From contig JACPMU010000089.1 in assembly GCA_016185865.1 (NCBI GenBank), positions 1-6,363 of the forward strand: 6,363 bases of DNA, written 5' to 3'. Below the pieces are notes generated by a model. That model saw only the letters and a list, made by a program, of their open reading frames with translations, was not told the DNA's origin and did no database searches. Below are positions 1 through 5,597 of this stretch, one piece after another. The position numbers and the translations under genes are program-made. The DNA comes from Candidatus Woesearchaeota archaeon (GTDB lineage Archaea; Nanobdellota; Nanobdellia; Woesearchaeales; GW2011-AR4). Each line of letters starts with the position of its first letter. The first letter of the stretch is position 1.

Positions 1-1554
1 AATAGATAAAGCAGTGAACGTCGTATAAGCGACTCCTATCGTTGTTAATGTTGCCAAGGTTACTTCTCCAGTGTATCCAATAGTACCAACAATAGAAGCT
101 CCTACACCTGCAAATCCTCCGCCCCCGCCGAGAAAAGCTGTAAACAAAACCGGGCCAAAATATATTAAAAGCGCAATTGCAATAACCGTAACTGCTAATT
201 GCACATAGCATCCAGCATTCGGCTCAAAAACCTGCCTGGCAATTGTCTTTTTTAATGCCTGAGATGCGCAGAAAACAGCTGAGAAGTCGCTTAATCCGAG
301 TATGGGGGCAAAAACTTTTCTGTTGGCCCTGTCTTCAAATGAAGGAATAGGAACCCAGAACCCTTTCTTGCCCTTCAAAATTCCAACTCCTTTTGCATTT
401 TTGCCTTGGGGATCATCATAATAAATTGTCAGCCTTTGAAAGTTGTTGAAAAGCAATCCGTCTGGCTCAAAGCTGTAAACAGGATTGTCAACAACATAAT
501 GCAAGTCTTCCCTTCTTTTGATCTCCTTGTTCTCTTTCTCCACTGGAATGTTTTTAGTCACAACCTCATTAGGATAGCTTTGCTGAACGCTTATGGAAGG
601 AACATCCTGGCCATTAAGATTTACAGTTGTGCCTGAGGAAATGTCAAGCTGCGCCTTCTTGTCAACAGAAAAGATTGTGTATGGCAAAAATGTAGGGTTA
701 GTCGCGCTTCTGTTCTGCAAGTCTGTAAGCCTTTTCAGCTCTGACCTTCCGAGCTTTGCTGCAAAACTAAAAGCATAATTCTGGTTTTCGGATGTGACTG
801 ACTTCTTGTCGGTTATTGTAAACAGCATGACATCAGTTTCAGGATTTACATAGCTTACATCAAAATCCAGGCTTCTTAAATATTCCAGCTTCTTCAACGG
901 CTGCTTTTCATCAAAATCAGCATCGAATGTCTTTTCATTTATTTCAGTAGCAGCCTCGAATATAGGCCTGTACCTTATGTCAAATGTGTTGAAAAACTCT
1001 GAAAACACTTTTGTAAAGTCTTCCTTGCCCAGCCTTATCGGATAATTCACTTTTACAGTCACATCAGTGTTGCCAAACTCTATAAAGACTGAAGGATTTT
1101 GCTTCTGAACTGAAAAGCCGTACTTTGGCACATCAGCGCTGTCCAGGCATTTTGGCACTTCTGAATTTAGATAATCAATCAGCCTTTCCTGGGTCTGGTT
1201 GAGAAAAGGCTGTATGTTAACCTGGTCAAGATGCCAGTAGCCTGTTCCCCTGAAGCTTATAAGATTTGGTGTATCCAAATAGCCGCCAGTCTGGCTAAGA
1301 GTGTTGAGGCCTTCAAAGCCAGCTTTCCTTACGCAGTCATTGATGAATTTTTCAACTTCTTCAGCCTGCAAACTTGTTTCAGCGGCTTTTTTCGATTCCT
1401 CATCGATTTTTGATTTTATTACGTTGTTATAAATAAAAAATCCTGCAAGAGCGGCAAAAGCCATGATCAATCCTGCAATAACAAAGAAGGATGTCTGGGC
1501 TTTATTCCGCATCCTGCTTTTAAAGACGCTTTGCCTGTGCTTGAAAATTCGCAT
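1..1554 (-). CDS. Gene B: membrane-anchored surface protein with class III-signal-like N-terminus (3' end beyond window)
   Basis: The frame is open for all 518 codons from ATG at 1554-1552 to the left edge. I checked it for in-frame stops and found none, so the gene continues outside the window. Residues 18-24 read KAQTSFF and run into a membrane segment (about 23-42). This resembles an archaeal class III (prepilin-like) signal, although Glu at +5 is absent. Residues 70-91 hold FINDCVRKAGFEGL and then QTGGYL; Cys74 and Cys136 are the only cysteines in the ectodomain part. TDVTVKVNYP lies at 163-172 and NYAFSFAAKL at 259-268. All of these have counterparts in gene C, so the two are paralogues. 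A second hydrophobic stretch (about 450-475) leads into GGGGG (476-480) and a further glycine-, alanine- and threonine-rich tail, perhaps more membrane helices. The start lies one base after the stop of gene A (TAA-A-ATG), implying one operon and coupled translation. The molecular function is unknown; a surface or pilus-like role is only a guess. Met15 is a possible alternative start. Confidence 0.85.
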   Translation of the reverse strand, partial: MRIFKHRQSVFKSRMRNKAQTSFFVIAGLIMAFAALAGFFIYNNVIKSKIDEESKKAAETSLQAEEVEKFINDCVRKAGFEGLNTLSQTGGYLDTPNLISFRGTGYWHLDQVNIQPFLNQTQERLIDYLNSEVPKCLDSADVPKYGFSVQKQNPSVFIEFGNTDVTVKVNYPIRLGKEDFTKVFSEFFNTFDIRYRPIFEAATEINEKTFDADFDEKQPLKKLEYLRSLDFDVSYVNPETDVMLFTITDKKSVTSENQNYAFSFAAKLGRSELKRLTDLQNRSATNPTFLPYTIFSVDKKAQLDISSGTTVNLNGQDVPSISVQQSYPNEVVTKNIPVEKENKEIKRREDLHYVVDNPVYSFEPDGLLFNNFQRLTIYYDDPQGKNAKGVGILKGKKGFWVPIPSFEDRANRKVFAPILGLSDFSAVFCASQALKKTIARQVFEPNAGCYVQLAVTVIAIALLIYFGPVLFTAFLGGGGGFAGVGASIVGTIGYTGEVTLATLTTIGVAYTTFTALSI

Positions 1555-1555
1555 T

Positions 1556-2776
1556 TTATTGGTTTTCCTGAGCTTGGTTTTGGTTTAATTCATTAAGCTG
1601 CTTTAATGATTCGCATGACTGCCTTAAATGCTTGTTGGTTATTTTATCGCACACAGAGTAATCTTTGTTATCAAGCACAAATGTCATGTAGCATGAGTCT
1701 TTCCTGCTTTCTATTGAAATGGCCTCGCAAAGCGAGTTGTCATTGATGGATTTTGCGATGTTTGAATAGCACAAGTCTTTAATCCTTGCATTGCTGATTT
1801 GTGTGCAGTAATATTTGTTGCGCTGCGCCTCTCCGATGTTGCCTATGCACGTGTCTTCCAAATCAGGCACCTCAAGGGCGTTGCACTGCTGCAGCGCCTT
1901 GTTTGGATTTGACTTTGCAAGCTCCTTTATCTCCTCAAGAGTCTCTGTTGAGATCAATTGCGAGTACTCTTCTGTTTTTTTGCAGTCTGCAGCGCATATT
2001 TCATTGCCTTCGCAAATATTGTTGCCGCAGCATGGAGCAATTGGCTTGCTGGTGCAAATATTATCTACCAAAACATCTTCGGTGCATGGGTTGTTGTCAT
2101 TGCATTCTAAAACTTGCAATTCGCATGGGCTGCATATTCCTCCGCAGTCAATGCCCTCTTCGTTCTGGTTGTTTATGCTGTCAAAGCATGTTTCGCTTCT
2201 CTCCGCAACAATCTTTATTGGCAGCGTTGCAACTGCTTTTTTATTGTCGTATTCGACAATCGCCCTTAGTATGTAGTCTCCTGCTTTTGTGTCATCAGGC
2301 ACTAAAATTCTTGTCTGCGTTGAGCCGAATGTTTCAATGGCCCTTGTCTCGATTTTTTGCGTTATAACTTTGTTTGTGACAGGCTCTATGACTTCCTGCT
2401 TTATCACAACATCATACCTTTCTGAAGAGCCGAGGTTTGAAAGCTCCTTCAGAAAAACAATATTTTCACCCGGCTCTATAGTTGTAGACACCGGCTCAAG
2501 ATTCAGGTCAAGCAGCTCTGTTGCAGATTTTGAAGGGCTGTAATAAAAGAATGAGGCAATTCCTATCAATGCGGCAAAAACAAATATTATGACCAATGCT
2601 GTTGTATGCGACAGGTGTATCTCATGCCTTATTGTTGGCTTAAAGCTTGAGCTTACAGCTTCATCAATCTCTTTTTCAGTGTAGCCGTACTTCAGCAAAA
2701 CGTTCCTTATCGTAGAAATATCATAGCCTTTTTGCACAAGGCTTTTGACATAATTTATCAAACTCTTTTTTGGCAT
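1556..2776 (-). CDS. Gene A: single-pass membrane protein with Ig-like, Cys-rich and 26-residue Cys-repeat ectodomain
   Basis: This 406-aa protein is read from the internal ATG at 2776. The frame opens upstream to 2821 (421 aa), but a TATA-like box inside that extension favours the shorter start. Residues 4-40 form a small helical, probably cytoplasmic, module ending GYTEKEIDEAV, of a type I recall at the N-terminus of other DPANN membrane proteins. A membrane helix follows at about 57-79, after basic residues that suggest N-in, C-out. Residues 90-192 look like a beta-sandwich (Ig/CARDB-like). Residues 197-265 hold 12 cysteines, including EGIDCGGICSPC, CNDNNPCTED and CCGNNICEGNEICAADC, familiar secreted Cys-rich patterns. 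Residues 298-388 carry eight cysteines spaced 12,14,12,14,12,14,12: four 26-residue repeats, probably disulfide-stapled helical hairpins. The tail is Gln/Asn-rich. It heads the leftward operon with gene B. A role in surface binding or scaffolding is inferred; no catalytic motif is seen. Confidence 0.9.
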   Translation of the reverse strand: MPKKSLINYVKSLVQKGYDISTIRNVLLKYGYTEKEIDEAVSSSFKPTIRHEIHLSHTTALVIIFVFAALIGIASFFYYSPSKSATELLDLNLEPVSTTIEPGENIVFLKELSNLGSSERYDVVIKQEVIEPVTNKVITQKIETRAIETFGSTQTRILVPDDTKAGDYILRAIVEYDNKKAVATLPIKIVAERSETCFDSINNQNEEGIDCGGICSPCELQVLECNDNNPCTEDVLVDNICTSKPIAPCCGNNICEGNEICAADCKKTEEYSQLISTETLEEIKELAKSNPNKALQQCNALEVPDLEDTCIGNIGEAQRNKYYCTQISNARIKDLCYSNIAKSINDNSLCEAISIESRKDSCYMTFVLDNKDYSVCDKITNKHLRQSCESLKQLNELNQNQAQENQ

Positions 2777-2799
2777 CAGGAATTTTATTTTATTAATTG

Positions 2800-2807
2800 T
2801 ATTTAAA
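2800..2807 (-). promoter_or_regulatory. TATA-like box of the leftward A-B operon
   Basis: On the minus strand this reads TTTAAATA. Its centre lies about 26-28 bases before the ATG at 2776, the spacing expected between an archaeal TATA box and its transcription start, so the transcript would be almost leaderless. No purine-rich BRE is obvious upstream. The box lies inside the 15-codon extension to 2821, which argues that this extension is not translated. Confidence 0.55.
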
Positions 2808-2856
2808 GATTGTTGTTGCAATTTATGAGCGTGTGGTTTGTCATAAGTAAAATTAT

Positions 2857-2928
2857 ATTTTATCCCTTATTTATTCCTTATTTATCCTTAATAATGTACT
2901 ATTTCTTTCAATTTTATCCCTTATTTAT
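2857..2928. repeat. Phased CCTTATTTAT direct repeats in the divergent intergenic region
   Basis: An 18-base sequence, ATTTTATCCCTTATTTAT, occurs twice exactly (2857-2874 and 2911-2928). Its core CCTTATTTAT occurs at 2865, 2876 and 2919, with a degenerate copy CCTTAATAAT at 2886. The start-to-start distances are 11, 10 and 33 bases, close to whole DNA helical turns, so all copies would face the same side of the helix. The array lies between the promoters of gene A and the RHH gene. This suits a regulator that binds cooperatively to tandem sites, which is common for RHH proteins, but the assignment is inference. AT-richness raises the chance of coincidental similarity, though not readily of an exact 18-mer. 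Confidence 0.6.
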
Positions 2929-2993
2929 ACTATATTTTGTATAAATATCAAAATTTCATAATAGTAAGTTTTAAATACTAATACTTAAATTAG

Positions 2994-3003
2994 ACTATAT
3001 AAT
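2994..3003 (+). promoter_or_regulatory. TATA-like box of the RHH regulator gene
   Basis: ACTATATAAT is centred about 23-24 bases before the ATG at 3022, fitting a leaderless archaeal transcript. TATAT-AATGT-ATATA (2996-3010) forms a short dyad over the box and the expected start region. It could be an autoregulatory operator, but the AT-rich composition makes this weak. Other TATA-like stretches lie at 2969-2977 (TTTTAAATA) and 2984-2991. Confidence 0.5.
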
Positions 3004-3021
3004 GTATATATCTAGGTTAAA

Positions 3022-3195
3022 ATGAGTATCCAGATAAGGATTACTGTATCAAAGGAAATCAACGATTTGCTAGAGAGGGTTTCTAAAAAACTTGGCAAGA
3101 AAAAATCAATGCTAGCCAGAGAGCTGATGGAGCAGAAGATGTACGACCTGGATTTAATACAAAAAGAGCTGCAGGAAATGGACAAAAAAAATTGA
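3022..3195 (+). CDS. Small ribbon-helix-helix (RHH/CopG-like) DNA-binding protein
   Basis: The 57-aa frame starts with ATG at 3022 and stops with TGA at 3193-3195. The predicted order is a short beta strand with alternating residues (IQIRITVS, 3-10), helix A (KEINDLLERVSKKLG, about 11-25), a basic turn (KKKS), then helix B (about 29-40) and a charged C-terminal helix. This strand-helix-helix plan and length match the RHH transcription factor fold, in which two strands pair in a dimer and insert into the DNA major groove. It probably represses itself and perhaps the divergent A-B operon through the upstream repeats, which is inference. It could also be the antitoxin type of RHH, but no toxin gene lies next to it. 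The predicted transcript is leaderless, with no Shine-Dalgarno. Confidence 0.8.
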   Translation: MSIQIRITVSKEINDLLERVSKKLGKKKSMLARELMEQKMYDLDLIQKELQEMDKKN

Positions 3196-3280
3196 GTTGA
3201 TTATTTTGAAAATAAAAATAATGGCAAAAACGTTTAATGCGTCATGTGAGAAACCAATAAAATAACAAAAAACATCAATT

Positions 3281-3306
3281 TCACATTCAAAAATAGTCGA
3301 ATGTGA
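3281..3306 (+). promoter_or_regulatory. Leader hairpin 1 upstream of gene C
   Basis: TCACATTC (3281-3288) and GAATGTGA (3299-3306) are perfect 8-base inverted arms with a 10-base loop. Its 3' arm shares GTGA (3303-3306) with the 5' arm of hairpin 2, so the two cannot form together. No T-run follows. It could be an RNA switch element or, as DNA, a dyad operator. Confidence 0.45.
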
Positions 3307-3332
3307 GTGAGCTCATTGCGAACTCGCTCACA
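3302..3332 (+). promoter_or_regulatory. Leader hairpin 2 upstream of gene C
   Basis: TGTGAGTGAG (3302-3311) pairs with CTCGCTCACA (3323-3332): ten pairs including one G-U, around an 11-base loop. It lies 33 bases before the start of gene C and is not followed by a T-run, so it is not an obvious terminator for the RHH gene. An earlier ATGTGAG at 3244-3250 could also pair with the 3' arm, adding a third possible fold. Confidence 0.45.
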
Positions 3333-3365
3333 ACTGACTACTAAAACTCAATAATGGATTAGAAA

Positions 3366-4835
3366 ATGAAAAATAAATCAAATAAAAAATCCCAAACATC
3401 AATCTTCATGGTAATCGGGATACTTATTGTCATAGGCTCGGTTATCTTTTTTTACTCAACGCAAAAGATTGCAAAGCCCTATGAGCCTGAAATAAGGATT
3501 GTTCAGGAGCAGATTCCGGTTGAGTTTGACCCGATAAAAAACTACGCAAATGACTGCGCATATTCGCTTGGCATTGAAGGATTAAAAATAATTGGGGATC
3601 AAGGTGGATACATCAGCTTTGCAGACAAGGCATTAAACAAGGAAGCTTTTACTATAACTCAAAATCCGACCGAAAGCGATGCTGTTTTCTTTGCAAAAAA
3701 CTCAGAGTTAAAAACTCCGTACTGGTGGTACATGAAATCGGCAAACAACTGCAAAGGCGACTGCAAGTTTGCATCAAAAAGGCCTGACTTAAGGCAGACA
3801 GATAATTCAATTGAAAAGCAATTGGAGAGATACATTGATTCAAAGTTCAAGGAATGCCTGAACAATTTTGAGCCTTTCATTGAGCAGGGCTTCAAGGTAA
3901 GCGAAGCCGGAAAAATAAAGACCGATGTGACTGTTGCCGCAGATGACGTCATAGTTTTGGTTGAATACCCGTTGGACATAGAAAGGCAGGATGCAAAATC
4001 AAAAATAACACAGTTCCTTGCAAGGGTTCCGGTTAATCTTGAGAAAATATACGAGCTTTCCACAAAAATAACAAACCTTGAAATCAAGCACCGTTATCTT
4101 GAAAAGCATGTTTTAAATCTGCTCGTTGCTTTTTCAGGAGTTGACAGGCAAAAGCTGCCTCCGATGTCAGACATGCAGTTCAAGTTCGGCTCAACCACAA
4201 GCTGGCAGAAAAGCGATGTCAAAAACAAGATAACAGGCTTGCTTGCGTCATACATTCCGCTGTTACAGGTTGATGGAACCTACAATTATGAAAGAAACTT
4301 GTTTGATTCAGAGCTTAAGCAAAGGCTGTATGATTCAACAATAATCCCTGTTGCAAACAGCTCGTTCAGGGACATTTCAGCGGAATTCACTTACCTTGAT
4401 TTCTGGCCAGCGTATTTTGACCTGAACTGCAAGGGAGAAAGGTGCATGCCAAGCTCTGCAAATTCTTTTATTTCATTTTTCGGGATACAGGATTACAAGT
4501 TTGCTTATGATTTATCGTTCCCTGTTTTGGTTGAGGTGCAGGACCCGTTTGCATTAAACGGCCAGGGCTACACATTTAATTTCTTTTTGGAAGGAAACAT
4601 AAGGAACAACAAGGCAATGCCTGTTGACTTTGCTCCCTTGGAAAAAGCCTCTTTGAGTGAAAGCTCATTGCTTTGTGATGCAAGAACAAGCGGCAATGTC
4701 ACAATACAAGTTCTCGATGCGCTACATAGGCGCAACAAATTTAGATGGAATTCTGAAAGAAAGTTTCCCTGTCGGCATAGGGGGCGCAATAAGCATTGTG
4801 AAAGAAAATTACATAGGAAAATCAGCGGAATTTGA
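3366..4835 (+). CDS. Gene C, N-terminal part: membrane-anchored surface protein, paralogue of gene B (frameshifted)
   Basis: The 489-aa frame begins at ATG 3366. Residues 8-14 (KSQTSIF) start a class III-signal-like segment, and the membrane helix spans about 13-30. Features shared with gene B are NDC plus GIEGL and QGGYIS (62-84), Cys64 and Cys164 matching Cys74 and Cys136 of B, QLERYIDS before KECL, TDVTV (186-190) with the following EYP, and the beta-rich LVEVQDP to GYTFNFFLEGNIRNN segment (388-415). Compared with B it carries inserts with extra cysteines (129, 133, 355, 360). Residues 437-451 (CDAR, then SGNVTIQVLDA) look like the first strand of a carboxypeptidase-regulatory-like beta domain. 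After that the frame gives a low-quality Arg/Lys-rich tail and stops at 4835, while the real protein continues in another frame. Joined, the product would be about 692 aa. No SD is seen; it may share the RHH transcript or use a promoter near 3231-3240. Function unknown. Confidence 0.8.
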   Translation: MKNKSNKKSQTSIFMVIGILIVIGSVIFFYSTQKIAKPYEPEIRIVQEQIPVEFDPIKNYANDCAYSLGIEGLKIIGDQGGYISFADKALNKEAFTITQNPTESDAVFFAKNSELKTPYWWYMKSANNCKGDCKFASKRPDLRQTDNSIEKQLERYIDSKFKECLNNFEPFIEQGFKVSEAGKIKTDVTVAADDVIVLVEYPLDIERQDAKSKITQFLARVPVNLEKIYELSTKITNLEIKHRYLEKHVLNLLVAFSGVDRQKLPPMSDMQFKFGSTTSWQKSDVKNKITGLLASYIPLLQVDGTYNYERNLFDSELKQRLYDSTIIPVANSSFRDISAEFTYLDFWPAYFDLNCKGERCMPSSANSFISFFGIQDYKFAYDLSFPVLVEVQDPFALNGQGYTFNFFLEGNIRNNKAMPVDFAPLEKASLSESSLLCDARTSGNVTIQVLDALHRRNKFRWNSERKFPCRHRGRNKHCERKLHRKISGI

Positions 4836-5445
4836 TTCAAGCATAGACAATGATGCTTCATTGAAAATTGAAATGAGCCCCGTACACACAAAAAAGCTTG
4901 TTGTCAAAAAGAAGAATGTTGTAAAAACATCTAATGGGTGGCAGTTTGTTGACTCATCTGTTGACTTAAGCGCAAATGAATATGCAACTGTCACACTGAC
5001 AAGAGGCAGCGGCGGAAATGAATTGGAGTTTTCATCAATTGCAAACTATGAAGGCCAGCAATCACCAGTCGAAATGGAAATTGCACCTGGCAATTATGCT
5101 GCTGACATCAATCTGATACTAAACCAGAGGATAGTGATTCCTGAAAAGCAGCAATGCGTTAGGAAAGGAATTTTCGGAGATAAAGAATGCTTTACAGTCC
5201 CAAAAATTGATTTTGGCGAAAAATCAGCTCCTGGCCAGGAAAGGTTTCCTGAAGGAGGCTTGAAGCTTAATTTCACAATAAATCCAGGCGACTTAAGCAA
5301 AGACACAATTGTGCTATATGCAGTTAGCATTGATTTTGCAGGCGTTCCTGAAAGCCAGAGAACTGTTGAGGACATTGAGCAGATGGGCAAGATAGAGGAA
5401 TATTCCAGAATATACCAAATGGCTTTGCAGCCGGCATTTGATTAA
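4657..5445 (+). CDS. Gene C, C-terminal part after frameshift
   Basis: This frame is +1 relative to the first part of gene C and is open from 4657 (a stop lies at 4654-4656) to TAA at 5443-5445. It overlaps the first part by 179 bases. Sense-like protein sequence begins near 4723 (YIGATNLDGI, then FPVGIGGAISIV and YIGKSAEF), continuing the beta domain begun in the first part. Distal regions are beta-rich, with SVDLSANEYATVTL and MEIAPGNYAADINLIL, a Cys pair (codons at 5155 and 5188), and a final FTINPGDLSKDTIVLYAVSI segment. There is no signal peptide or membrane segment, so it is unlikely to be a stand-alone exported protein. If translated separately, ATG 4678, 4696 or 4717 could serve as start. 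It is most probably the end of one gene broken by a sequencing error, an indel or an out-of-frame deletion. The 49-aa ORF begins one base after its stop. Confidence 0.75.
   Translation: MKAHCFVMQEQAAMSQYKFSMRYIGATNLDGILKESFPVGIGGAISIVKENYIGKSAEFDSSIDNDASLKIEMSPVHTKKLVVKKKNVVKTSNGWQFVDSSVDLSANEYATVTLTRGSGGNELEFSSIANYEGQQSPVEMEIAPGNYAADINLILNQRIVIPEKQQCVRKGIFGDKECFTVPKIDFGEKSAPGQERFPEGGLKLNFTINPGDLSKDTIVLYAVSIDFAGVPESQRTVEDIEQMGKIEEYSRIYQMALQPAFD
4718..4734. other. Likely frameshift point of gene C
   Basis: The plausible reading in the first frame ends near codon 4719-4721 (VLDA), and the plausible reading in the next frame starts near 4723 (YIGAT). The join coincides with a short inverted repeat, TGCGC (4718-4722) and GCGCA (4730-4734), with a 7-base loop. 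Such a hairpin could promote a sequencing error or a deletion, but a 5-base dyad is also common by chance. The exact event cannot be fixed from the sequence alone. Confidence 0.55.
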
Positions 5446-5446
5446 A

Positions 5447-5596
5447 ATGAACTTGATAAAAATATCAACCATCATGAAAAGTGAACTTTTGGATTATTTT
5501 GATGTCAAGCGCTATCAAAAAAAATCATTGGAGCAGTTTGTTGTACGCCACTACACTGCAAATGACCAAAAAGTGACAATCGATAAGGAAAAATAA
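5447..5596 (+). CDS. Small hypothetical protein (49 aa)
   Basis: The frame runs from ATG 5447 to TAA 5594-5596, placed between two surface-protein genes with one base on each side (TAA-A-ATG at both junctions). This exact packing is the main reason to believe it is translated. The product has no signal peptide or membrane segment. It appears helical and charged at the start (KSELLDYFDVKRYQKK, residues 11-26) with a short possible beta part (QFVVRHY, then QKVTIDKEK) at the end. Met10 is an alternative start. I do not recognise the family. It could be a cytoplasmic partner of the neighbours, a small regulator, or a fragment of a decayed gene. Confidence 0.55.
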   Translation: MNLIKISTIMKSELLDYFDVKRYQKKSLEQFVVRHYTANDQKVTIDKEK

Positions 5597-5597
5597 A

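Noticed and set aside
406..1413. Plus-strand open frames of 60-76 aa
   Set aside because: They lie antisense within gene B, whose 518-codon frame is uninterrupted and matches gene C in pattern.
1801..2367. Plus-strand open frames (188 and 153 aa) across gene A
   Set aside because: They are antisense to the well-supported Cys-rich gene A; their Cys/Leu/Ser-rich content is what its complement would give.
2777..2821. 15-residue N-terminal extension of gene A
   Set aside because: It contains the likely TATA box and low-complexity AT-rich sequence.
2857..2928. CRISPR array
   Set aside because: Units are about 10-18 bases with irregular, mostly near-zero gaps and no spacers or cas genes.
3201..3215. 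TTATTTT-G-AAAATAA palindrome after the RHH stop as a terminator
   Set aside because: All A/T, a loop of one base, and no following T-run; too weak to call.
3302..3332. Intrinsic terminator for the RHH gene
   Set aside because: The stem is good but is followed by CTGACTACTAAAAC, with no T-rich tract.
3652..5390. Minus-strand open frames inside gene C
   Set aside because: Shadow frames opposite a gene with clear protein features; no promoter or family resemblance.
4657..5445. Independent second gene starting inside gene C
   Set aside because: It lacks export signals and begins mid-domain, so it is better explained as the frameshifted end of gene C.
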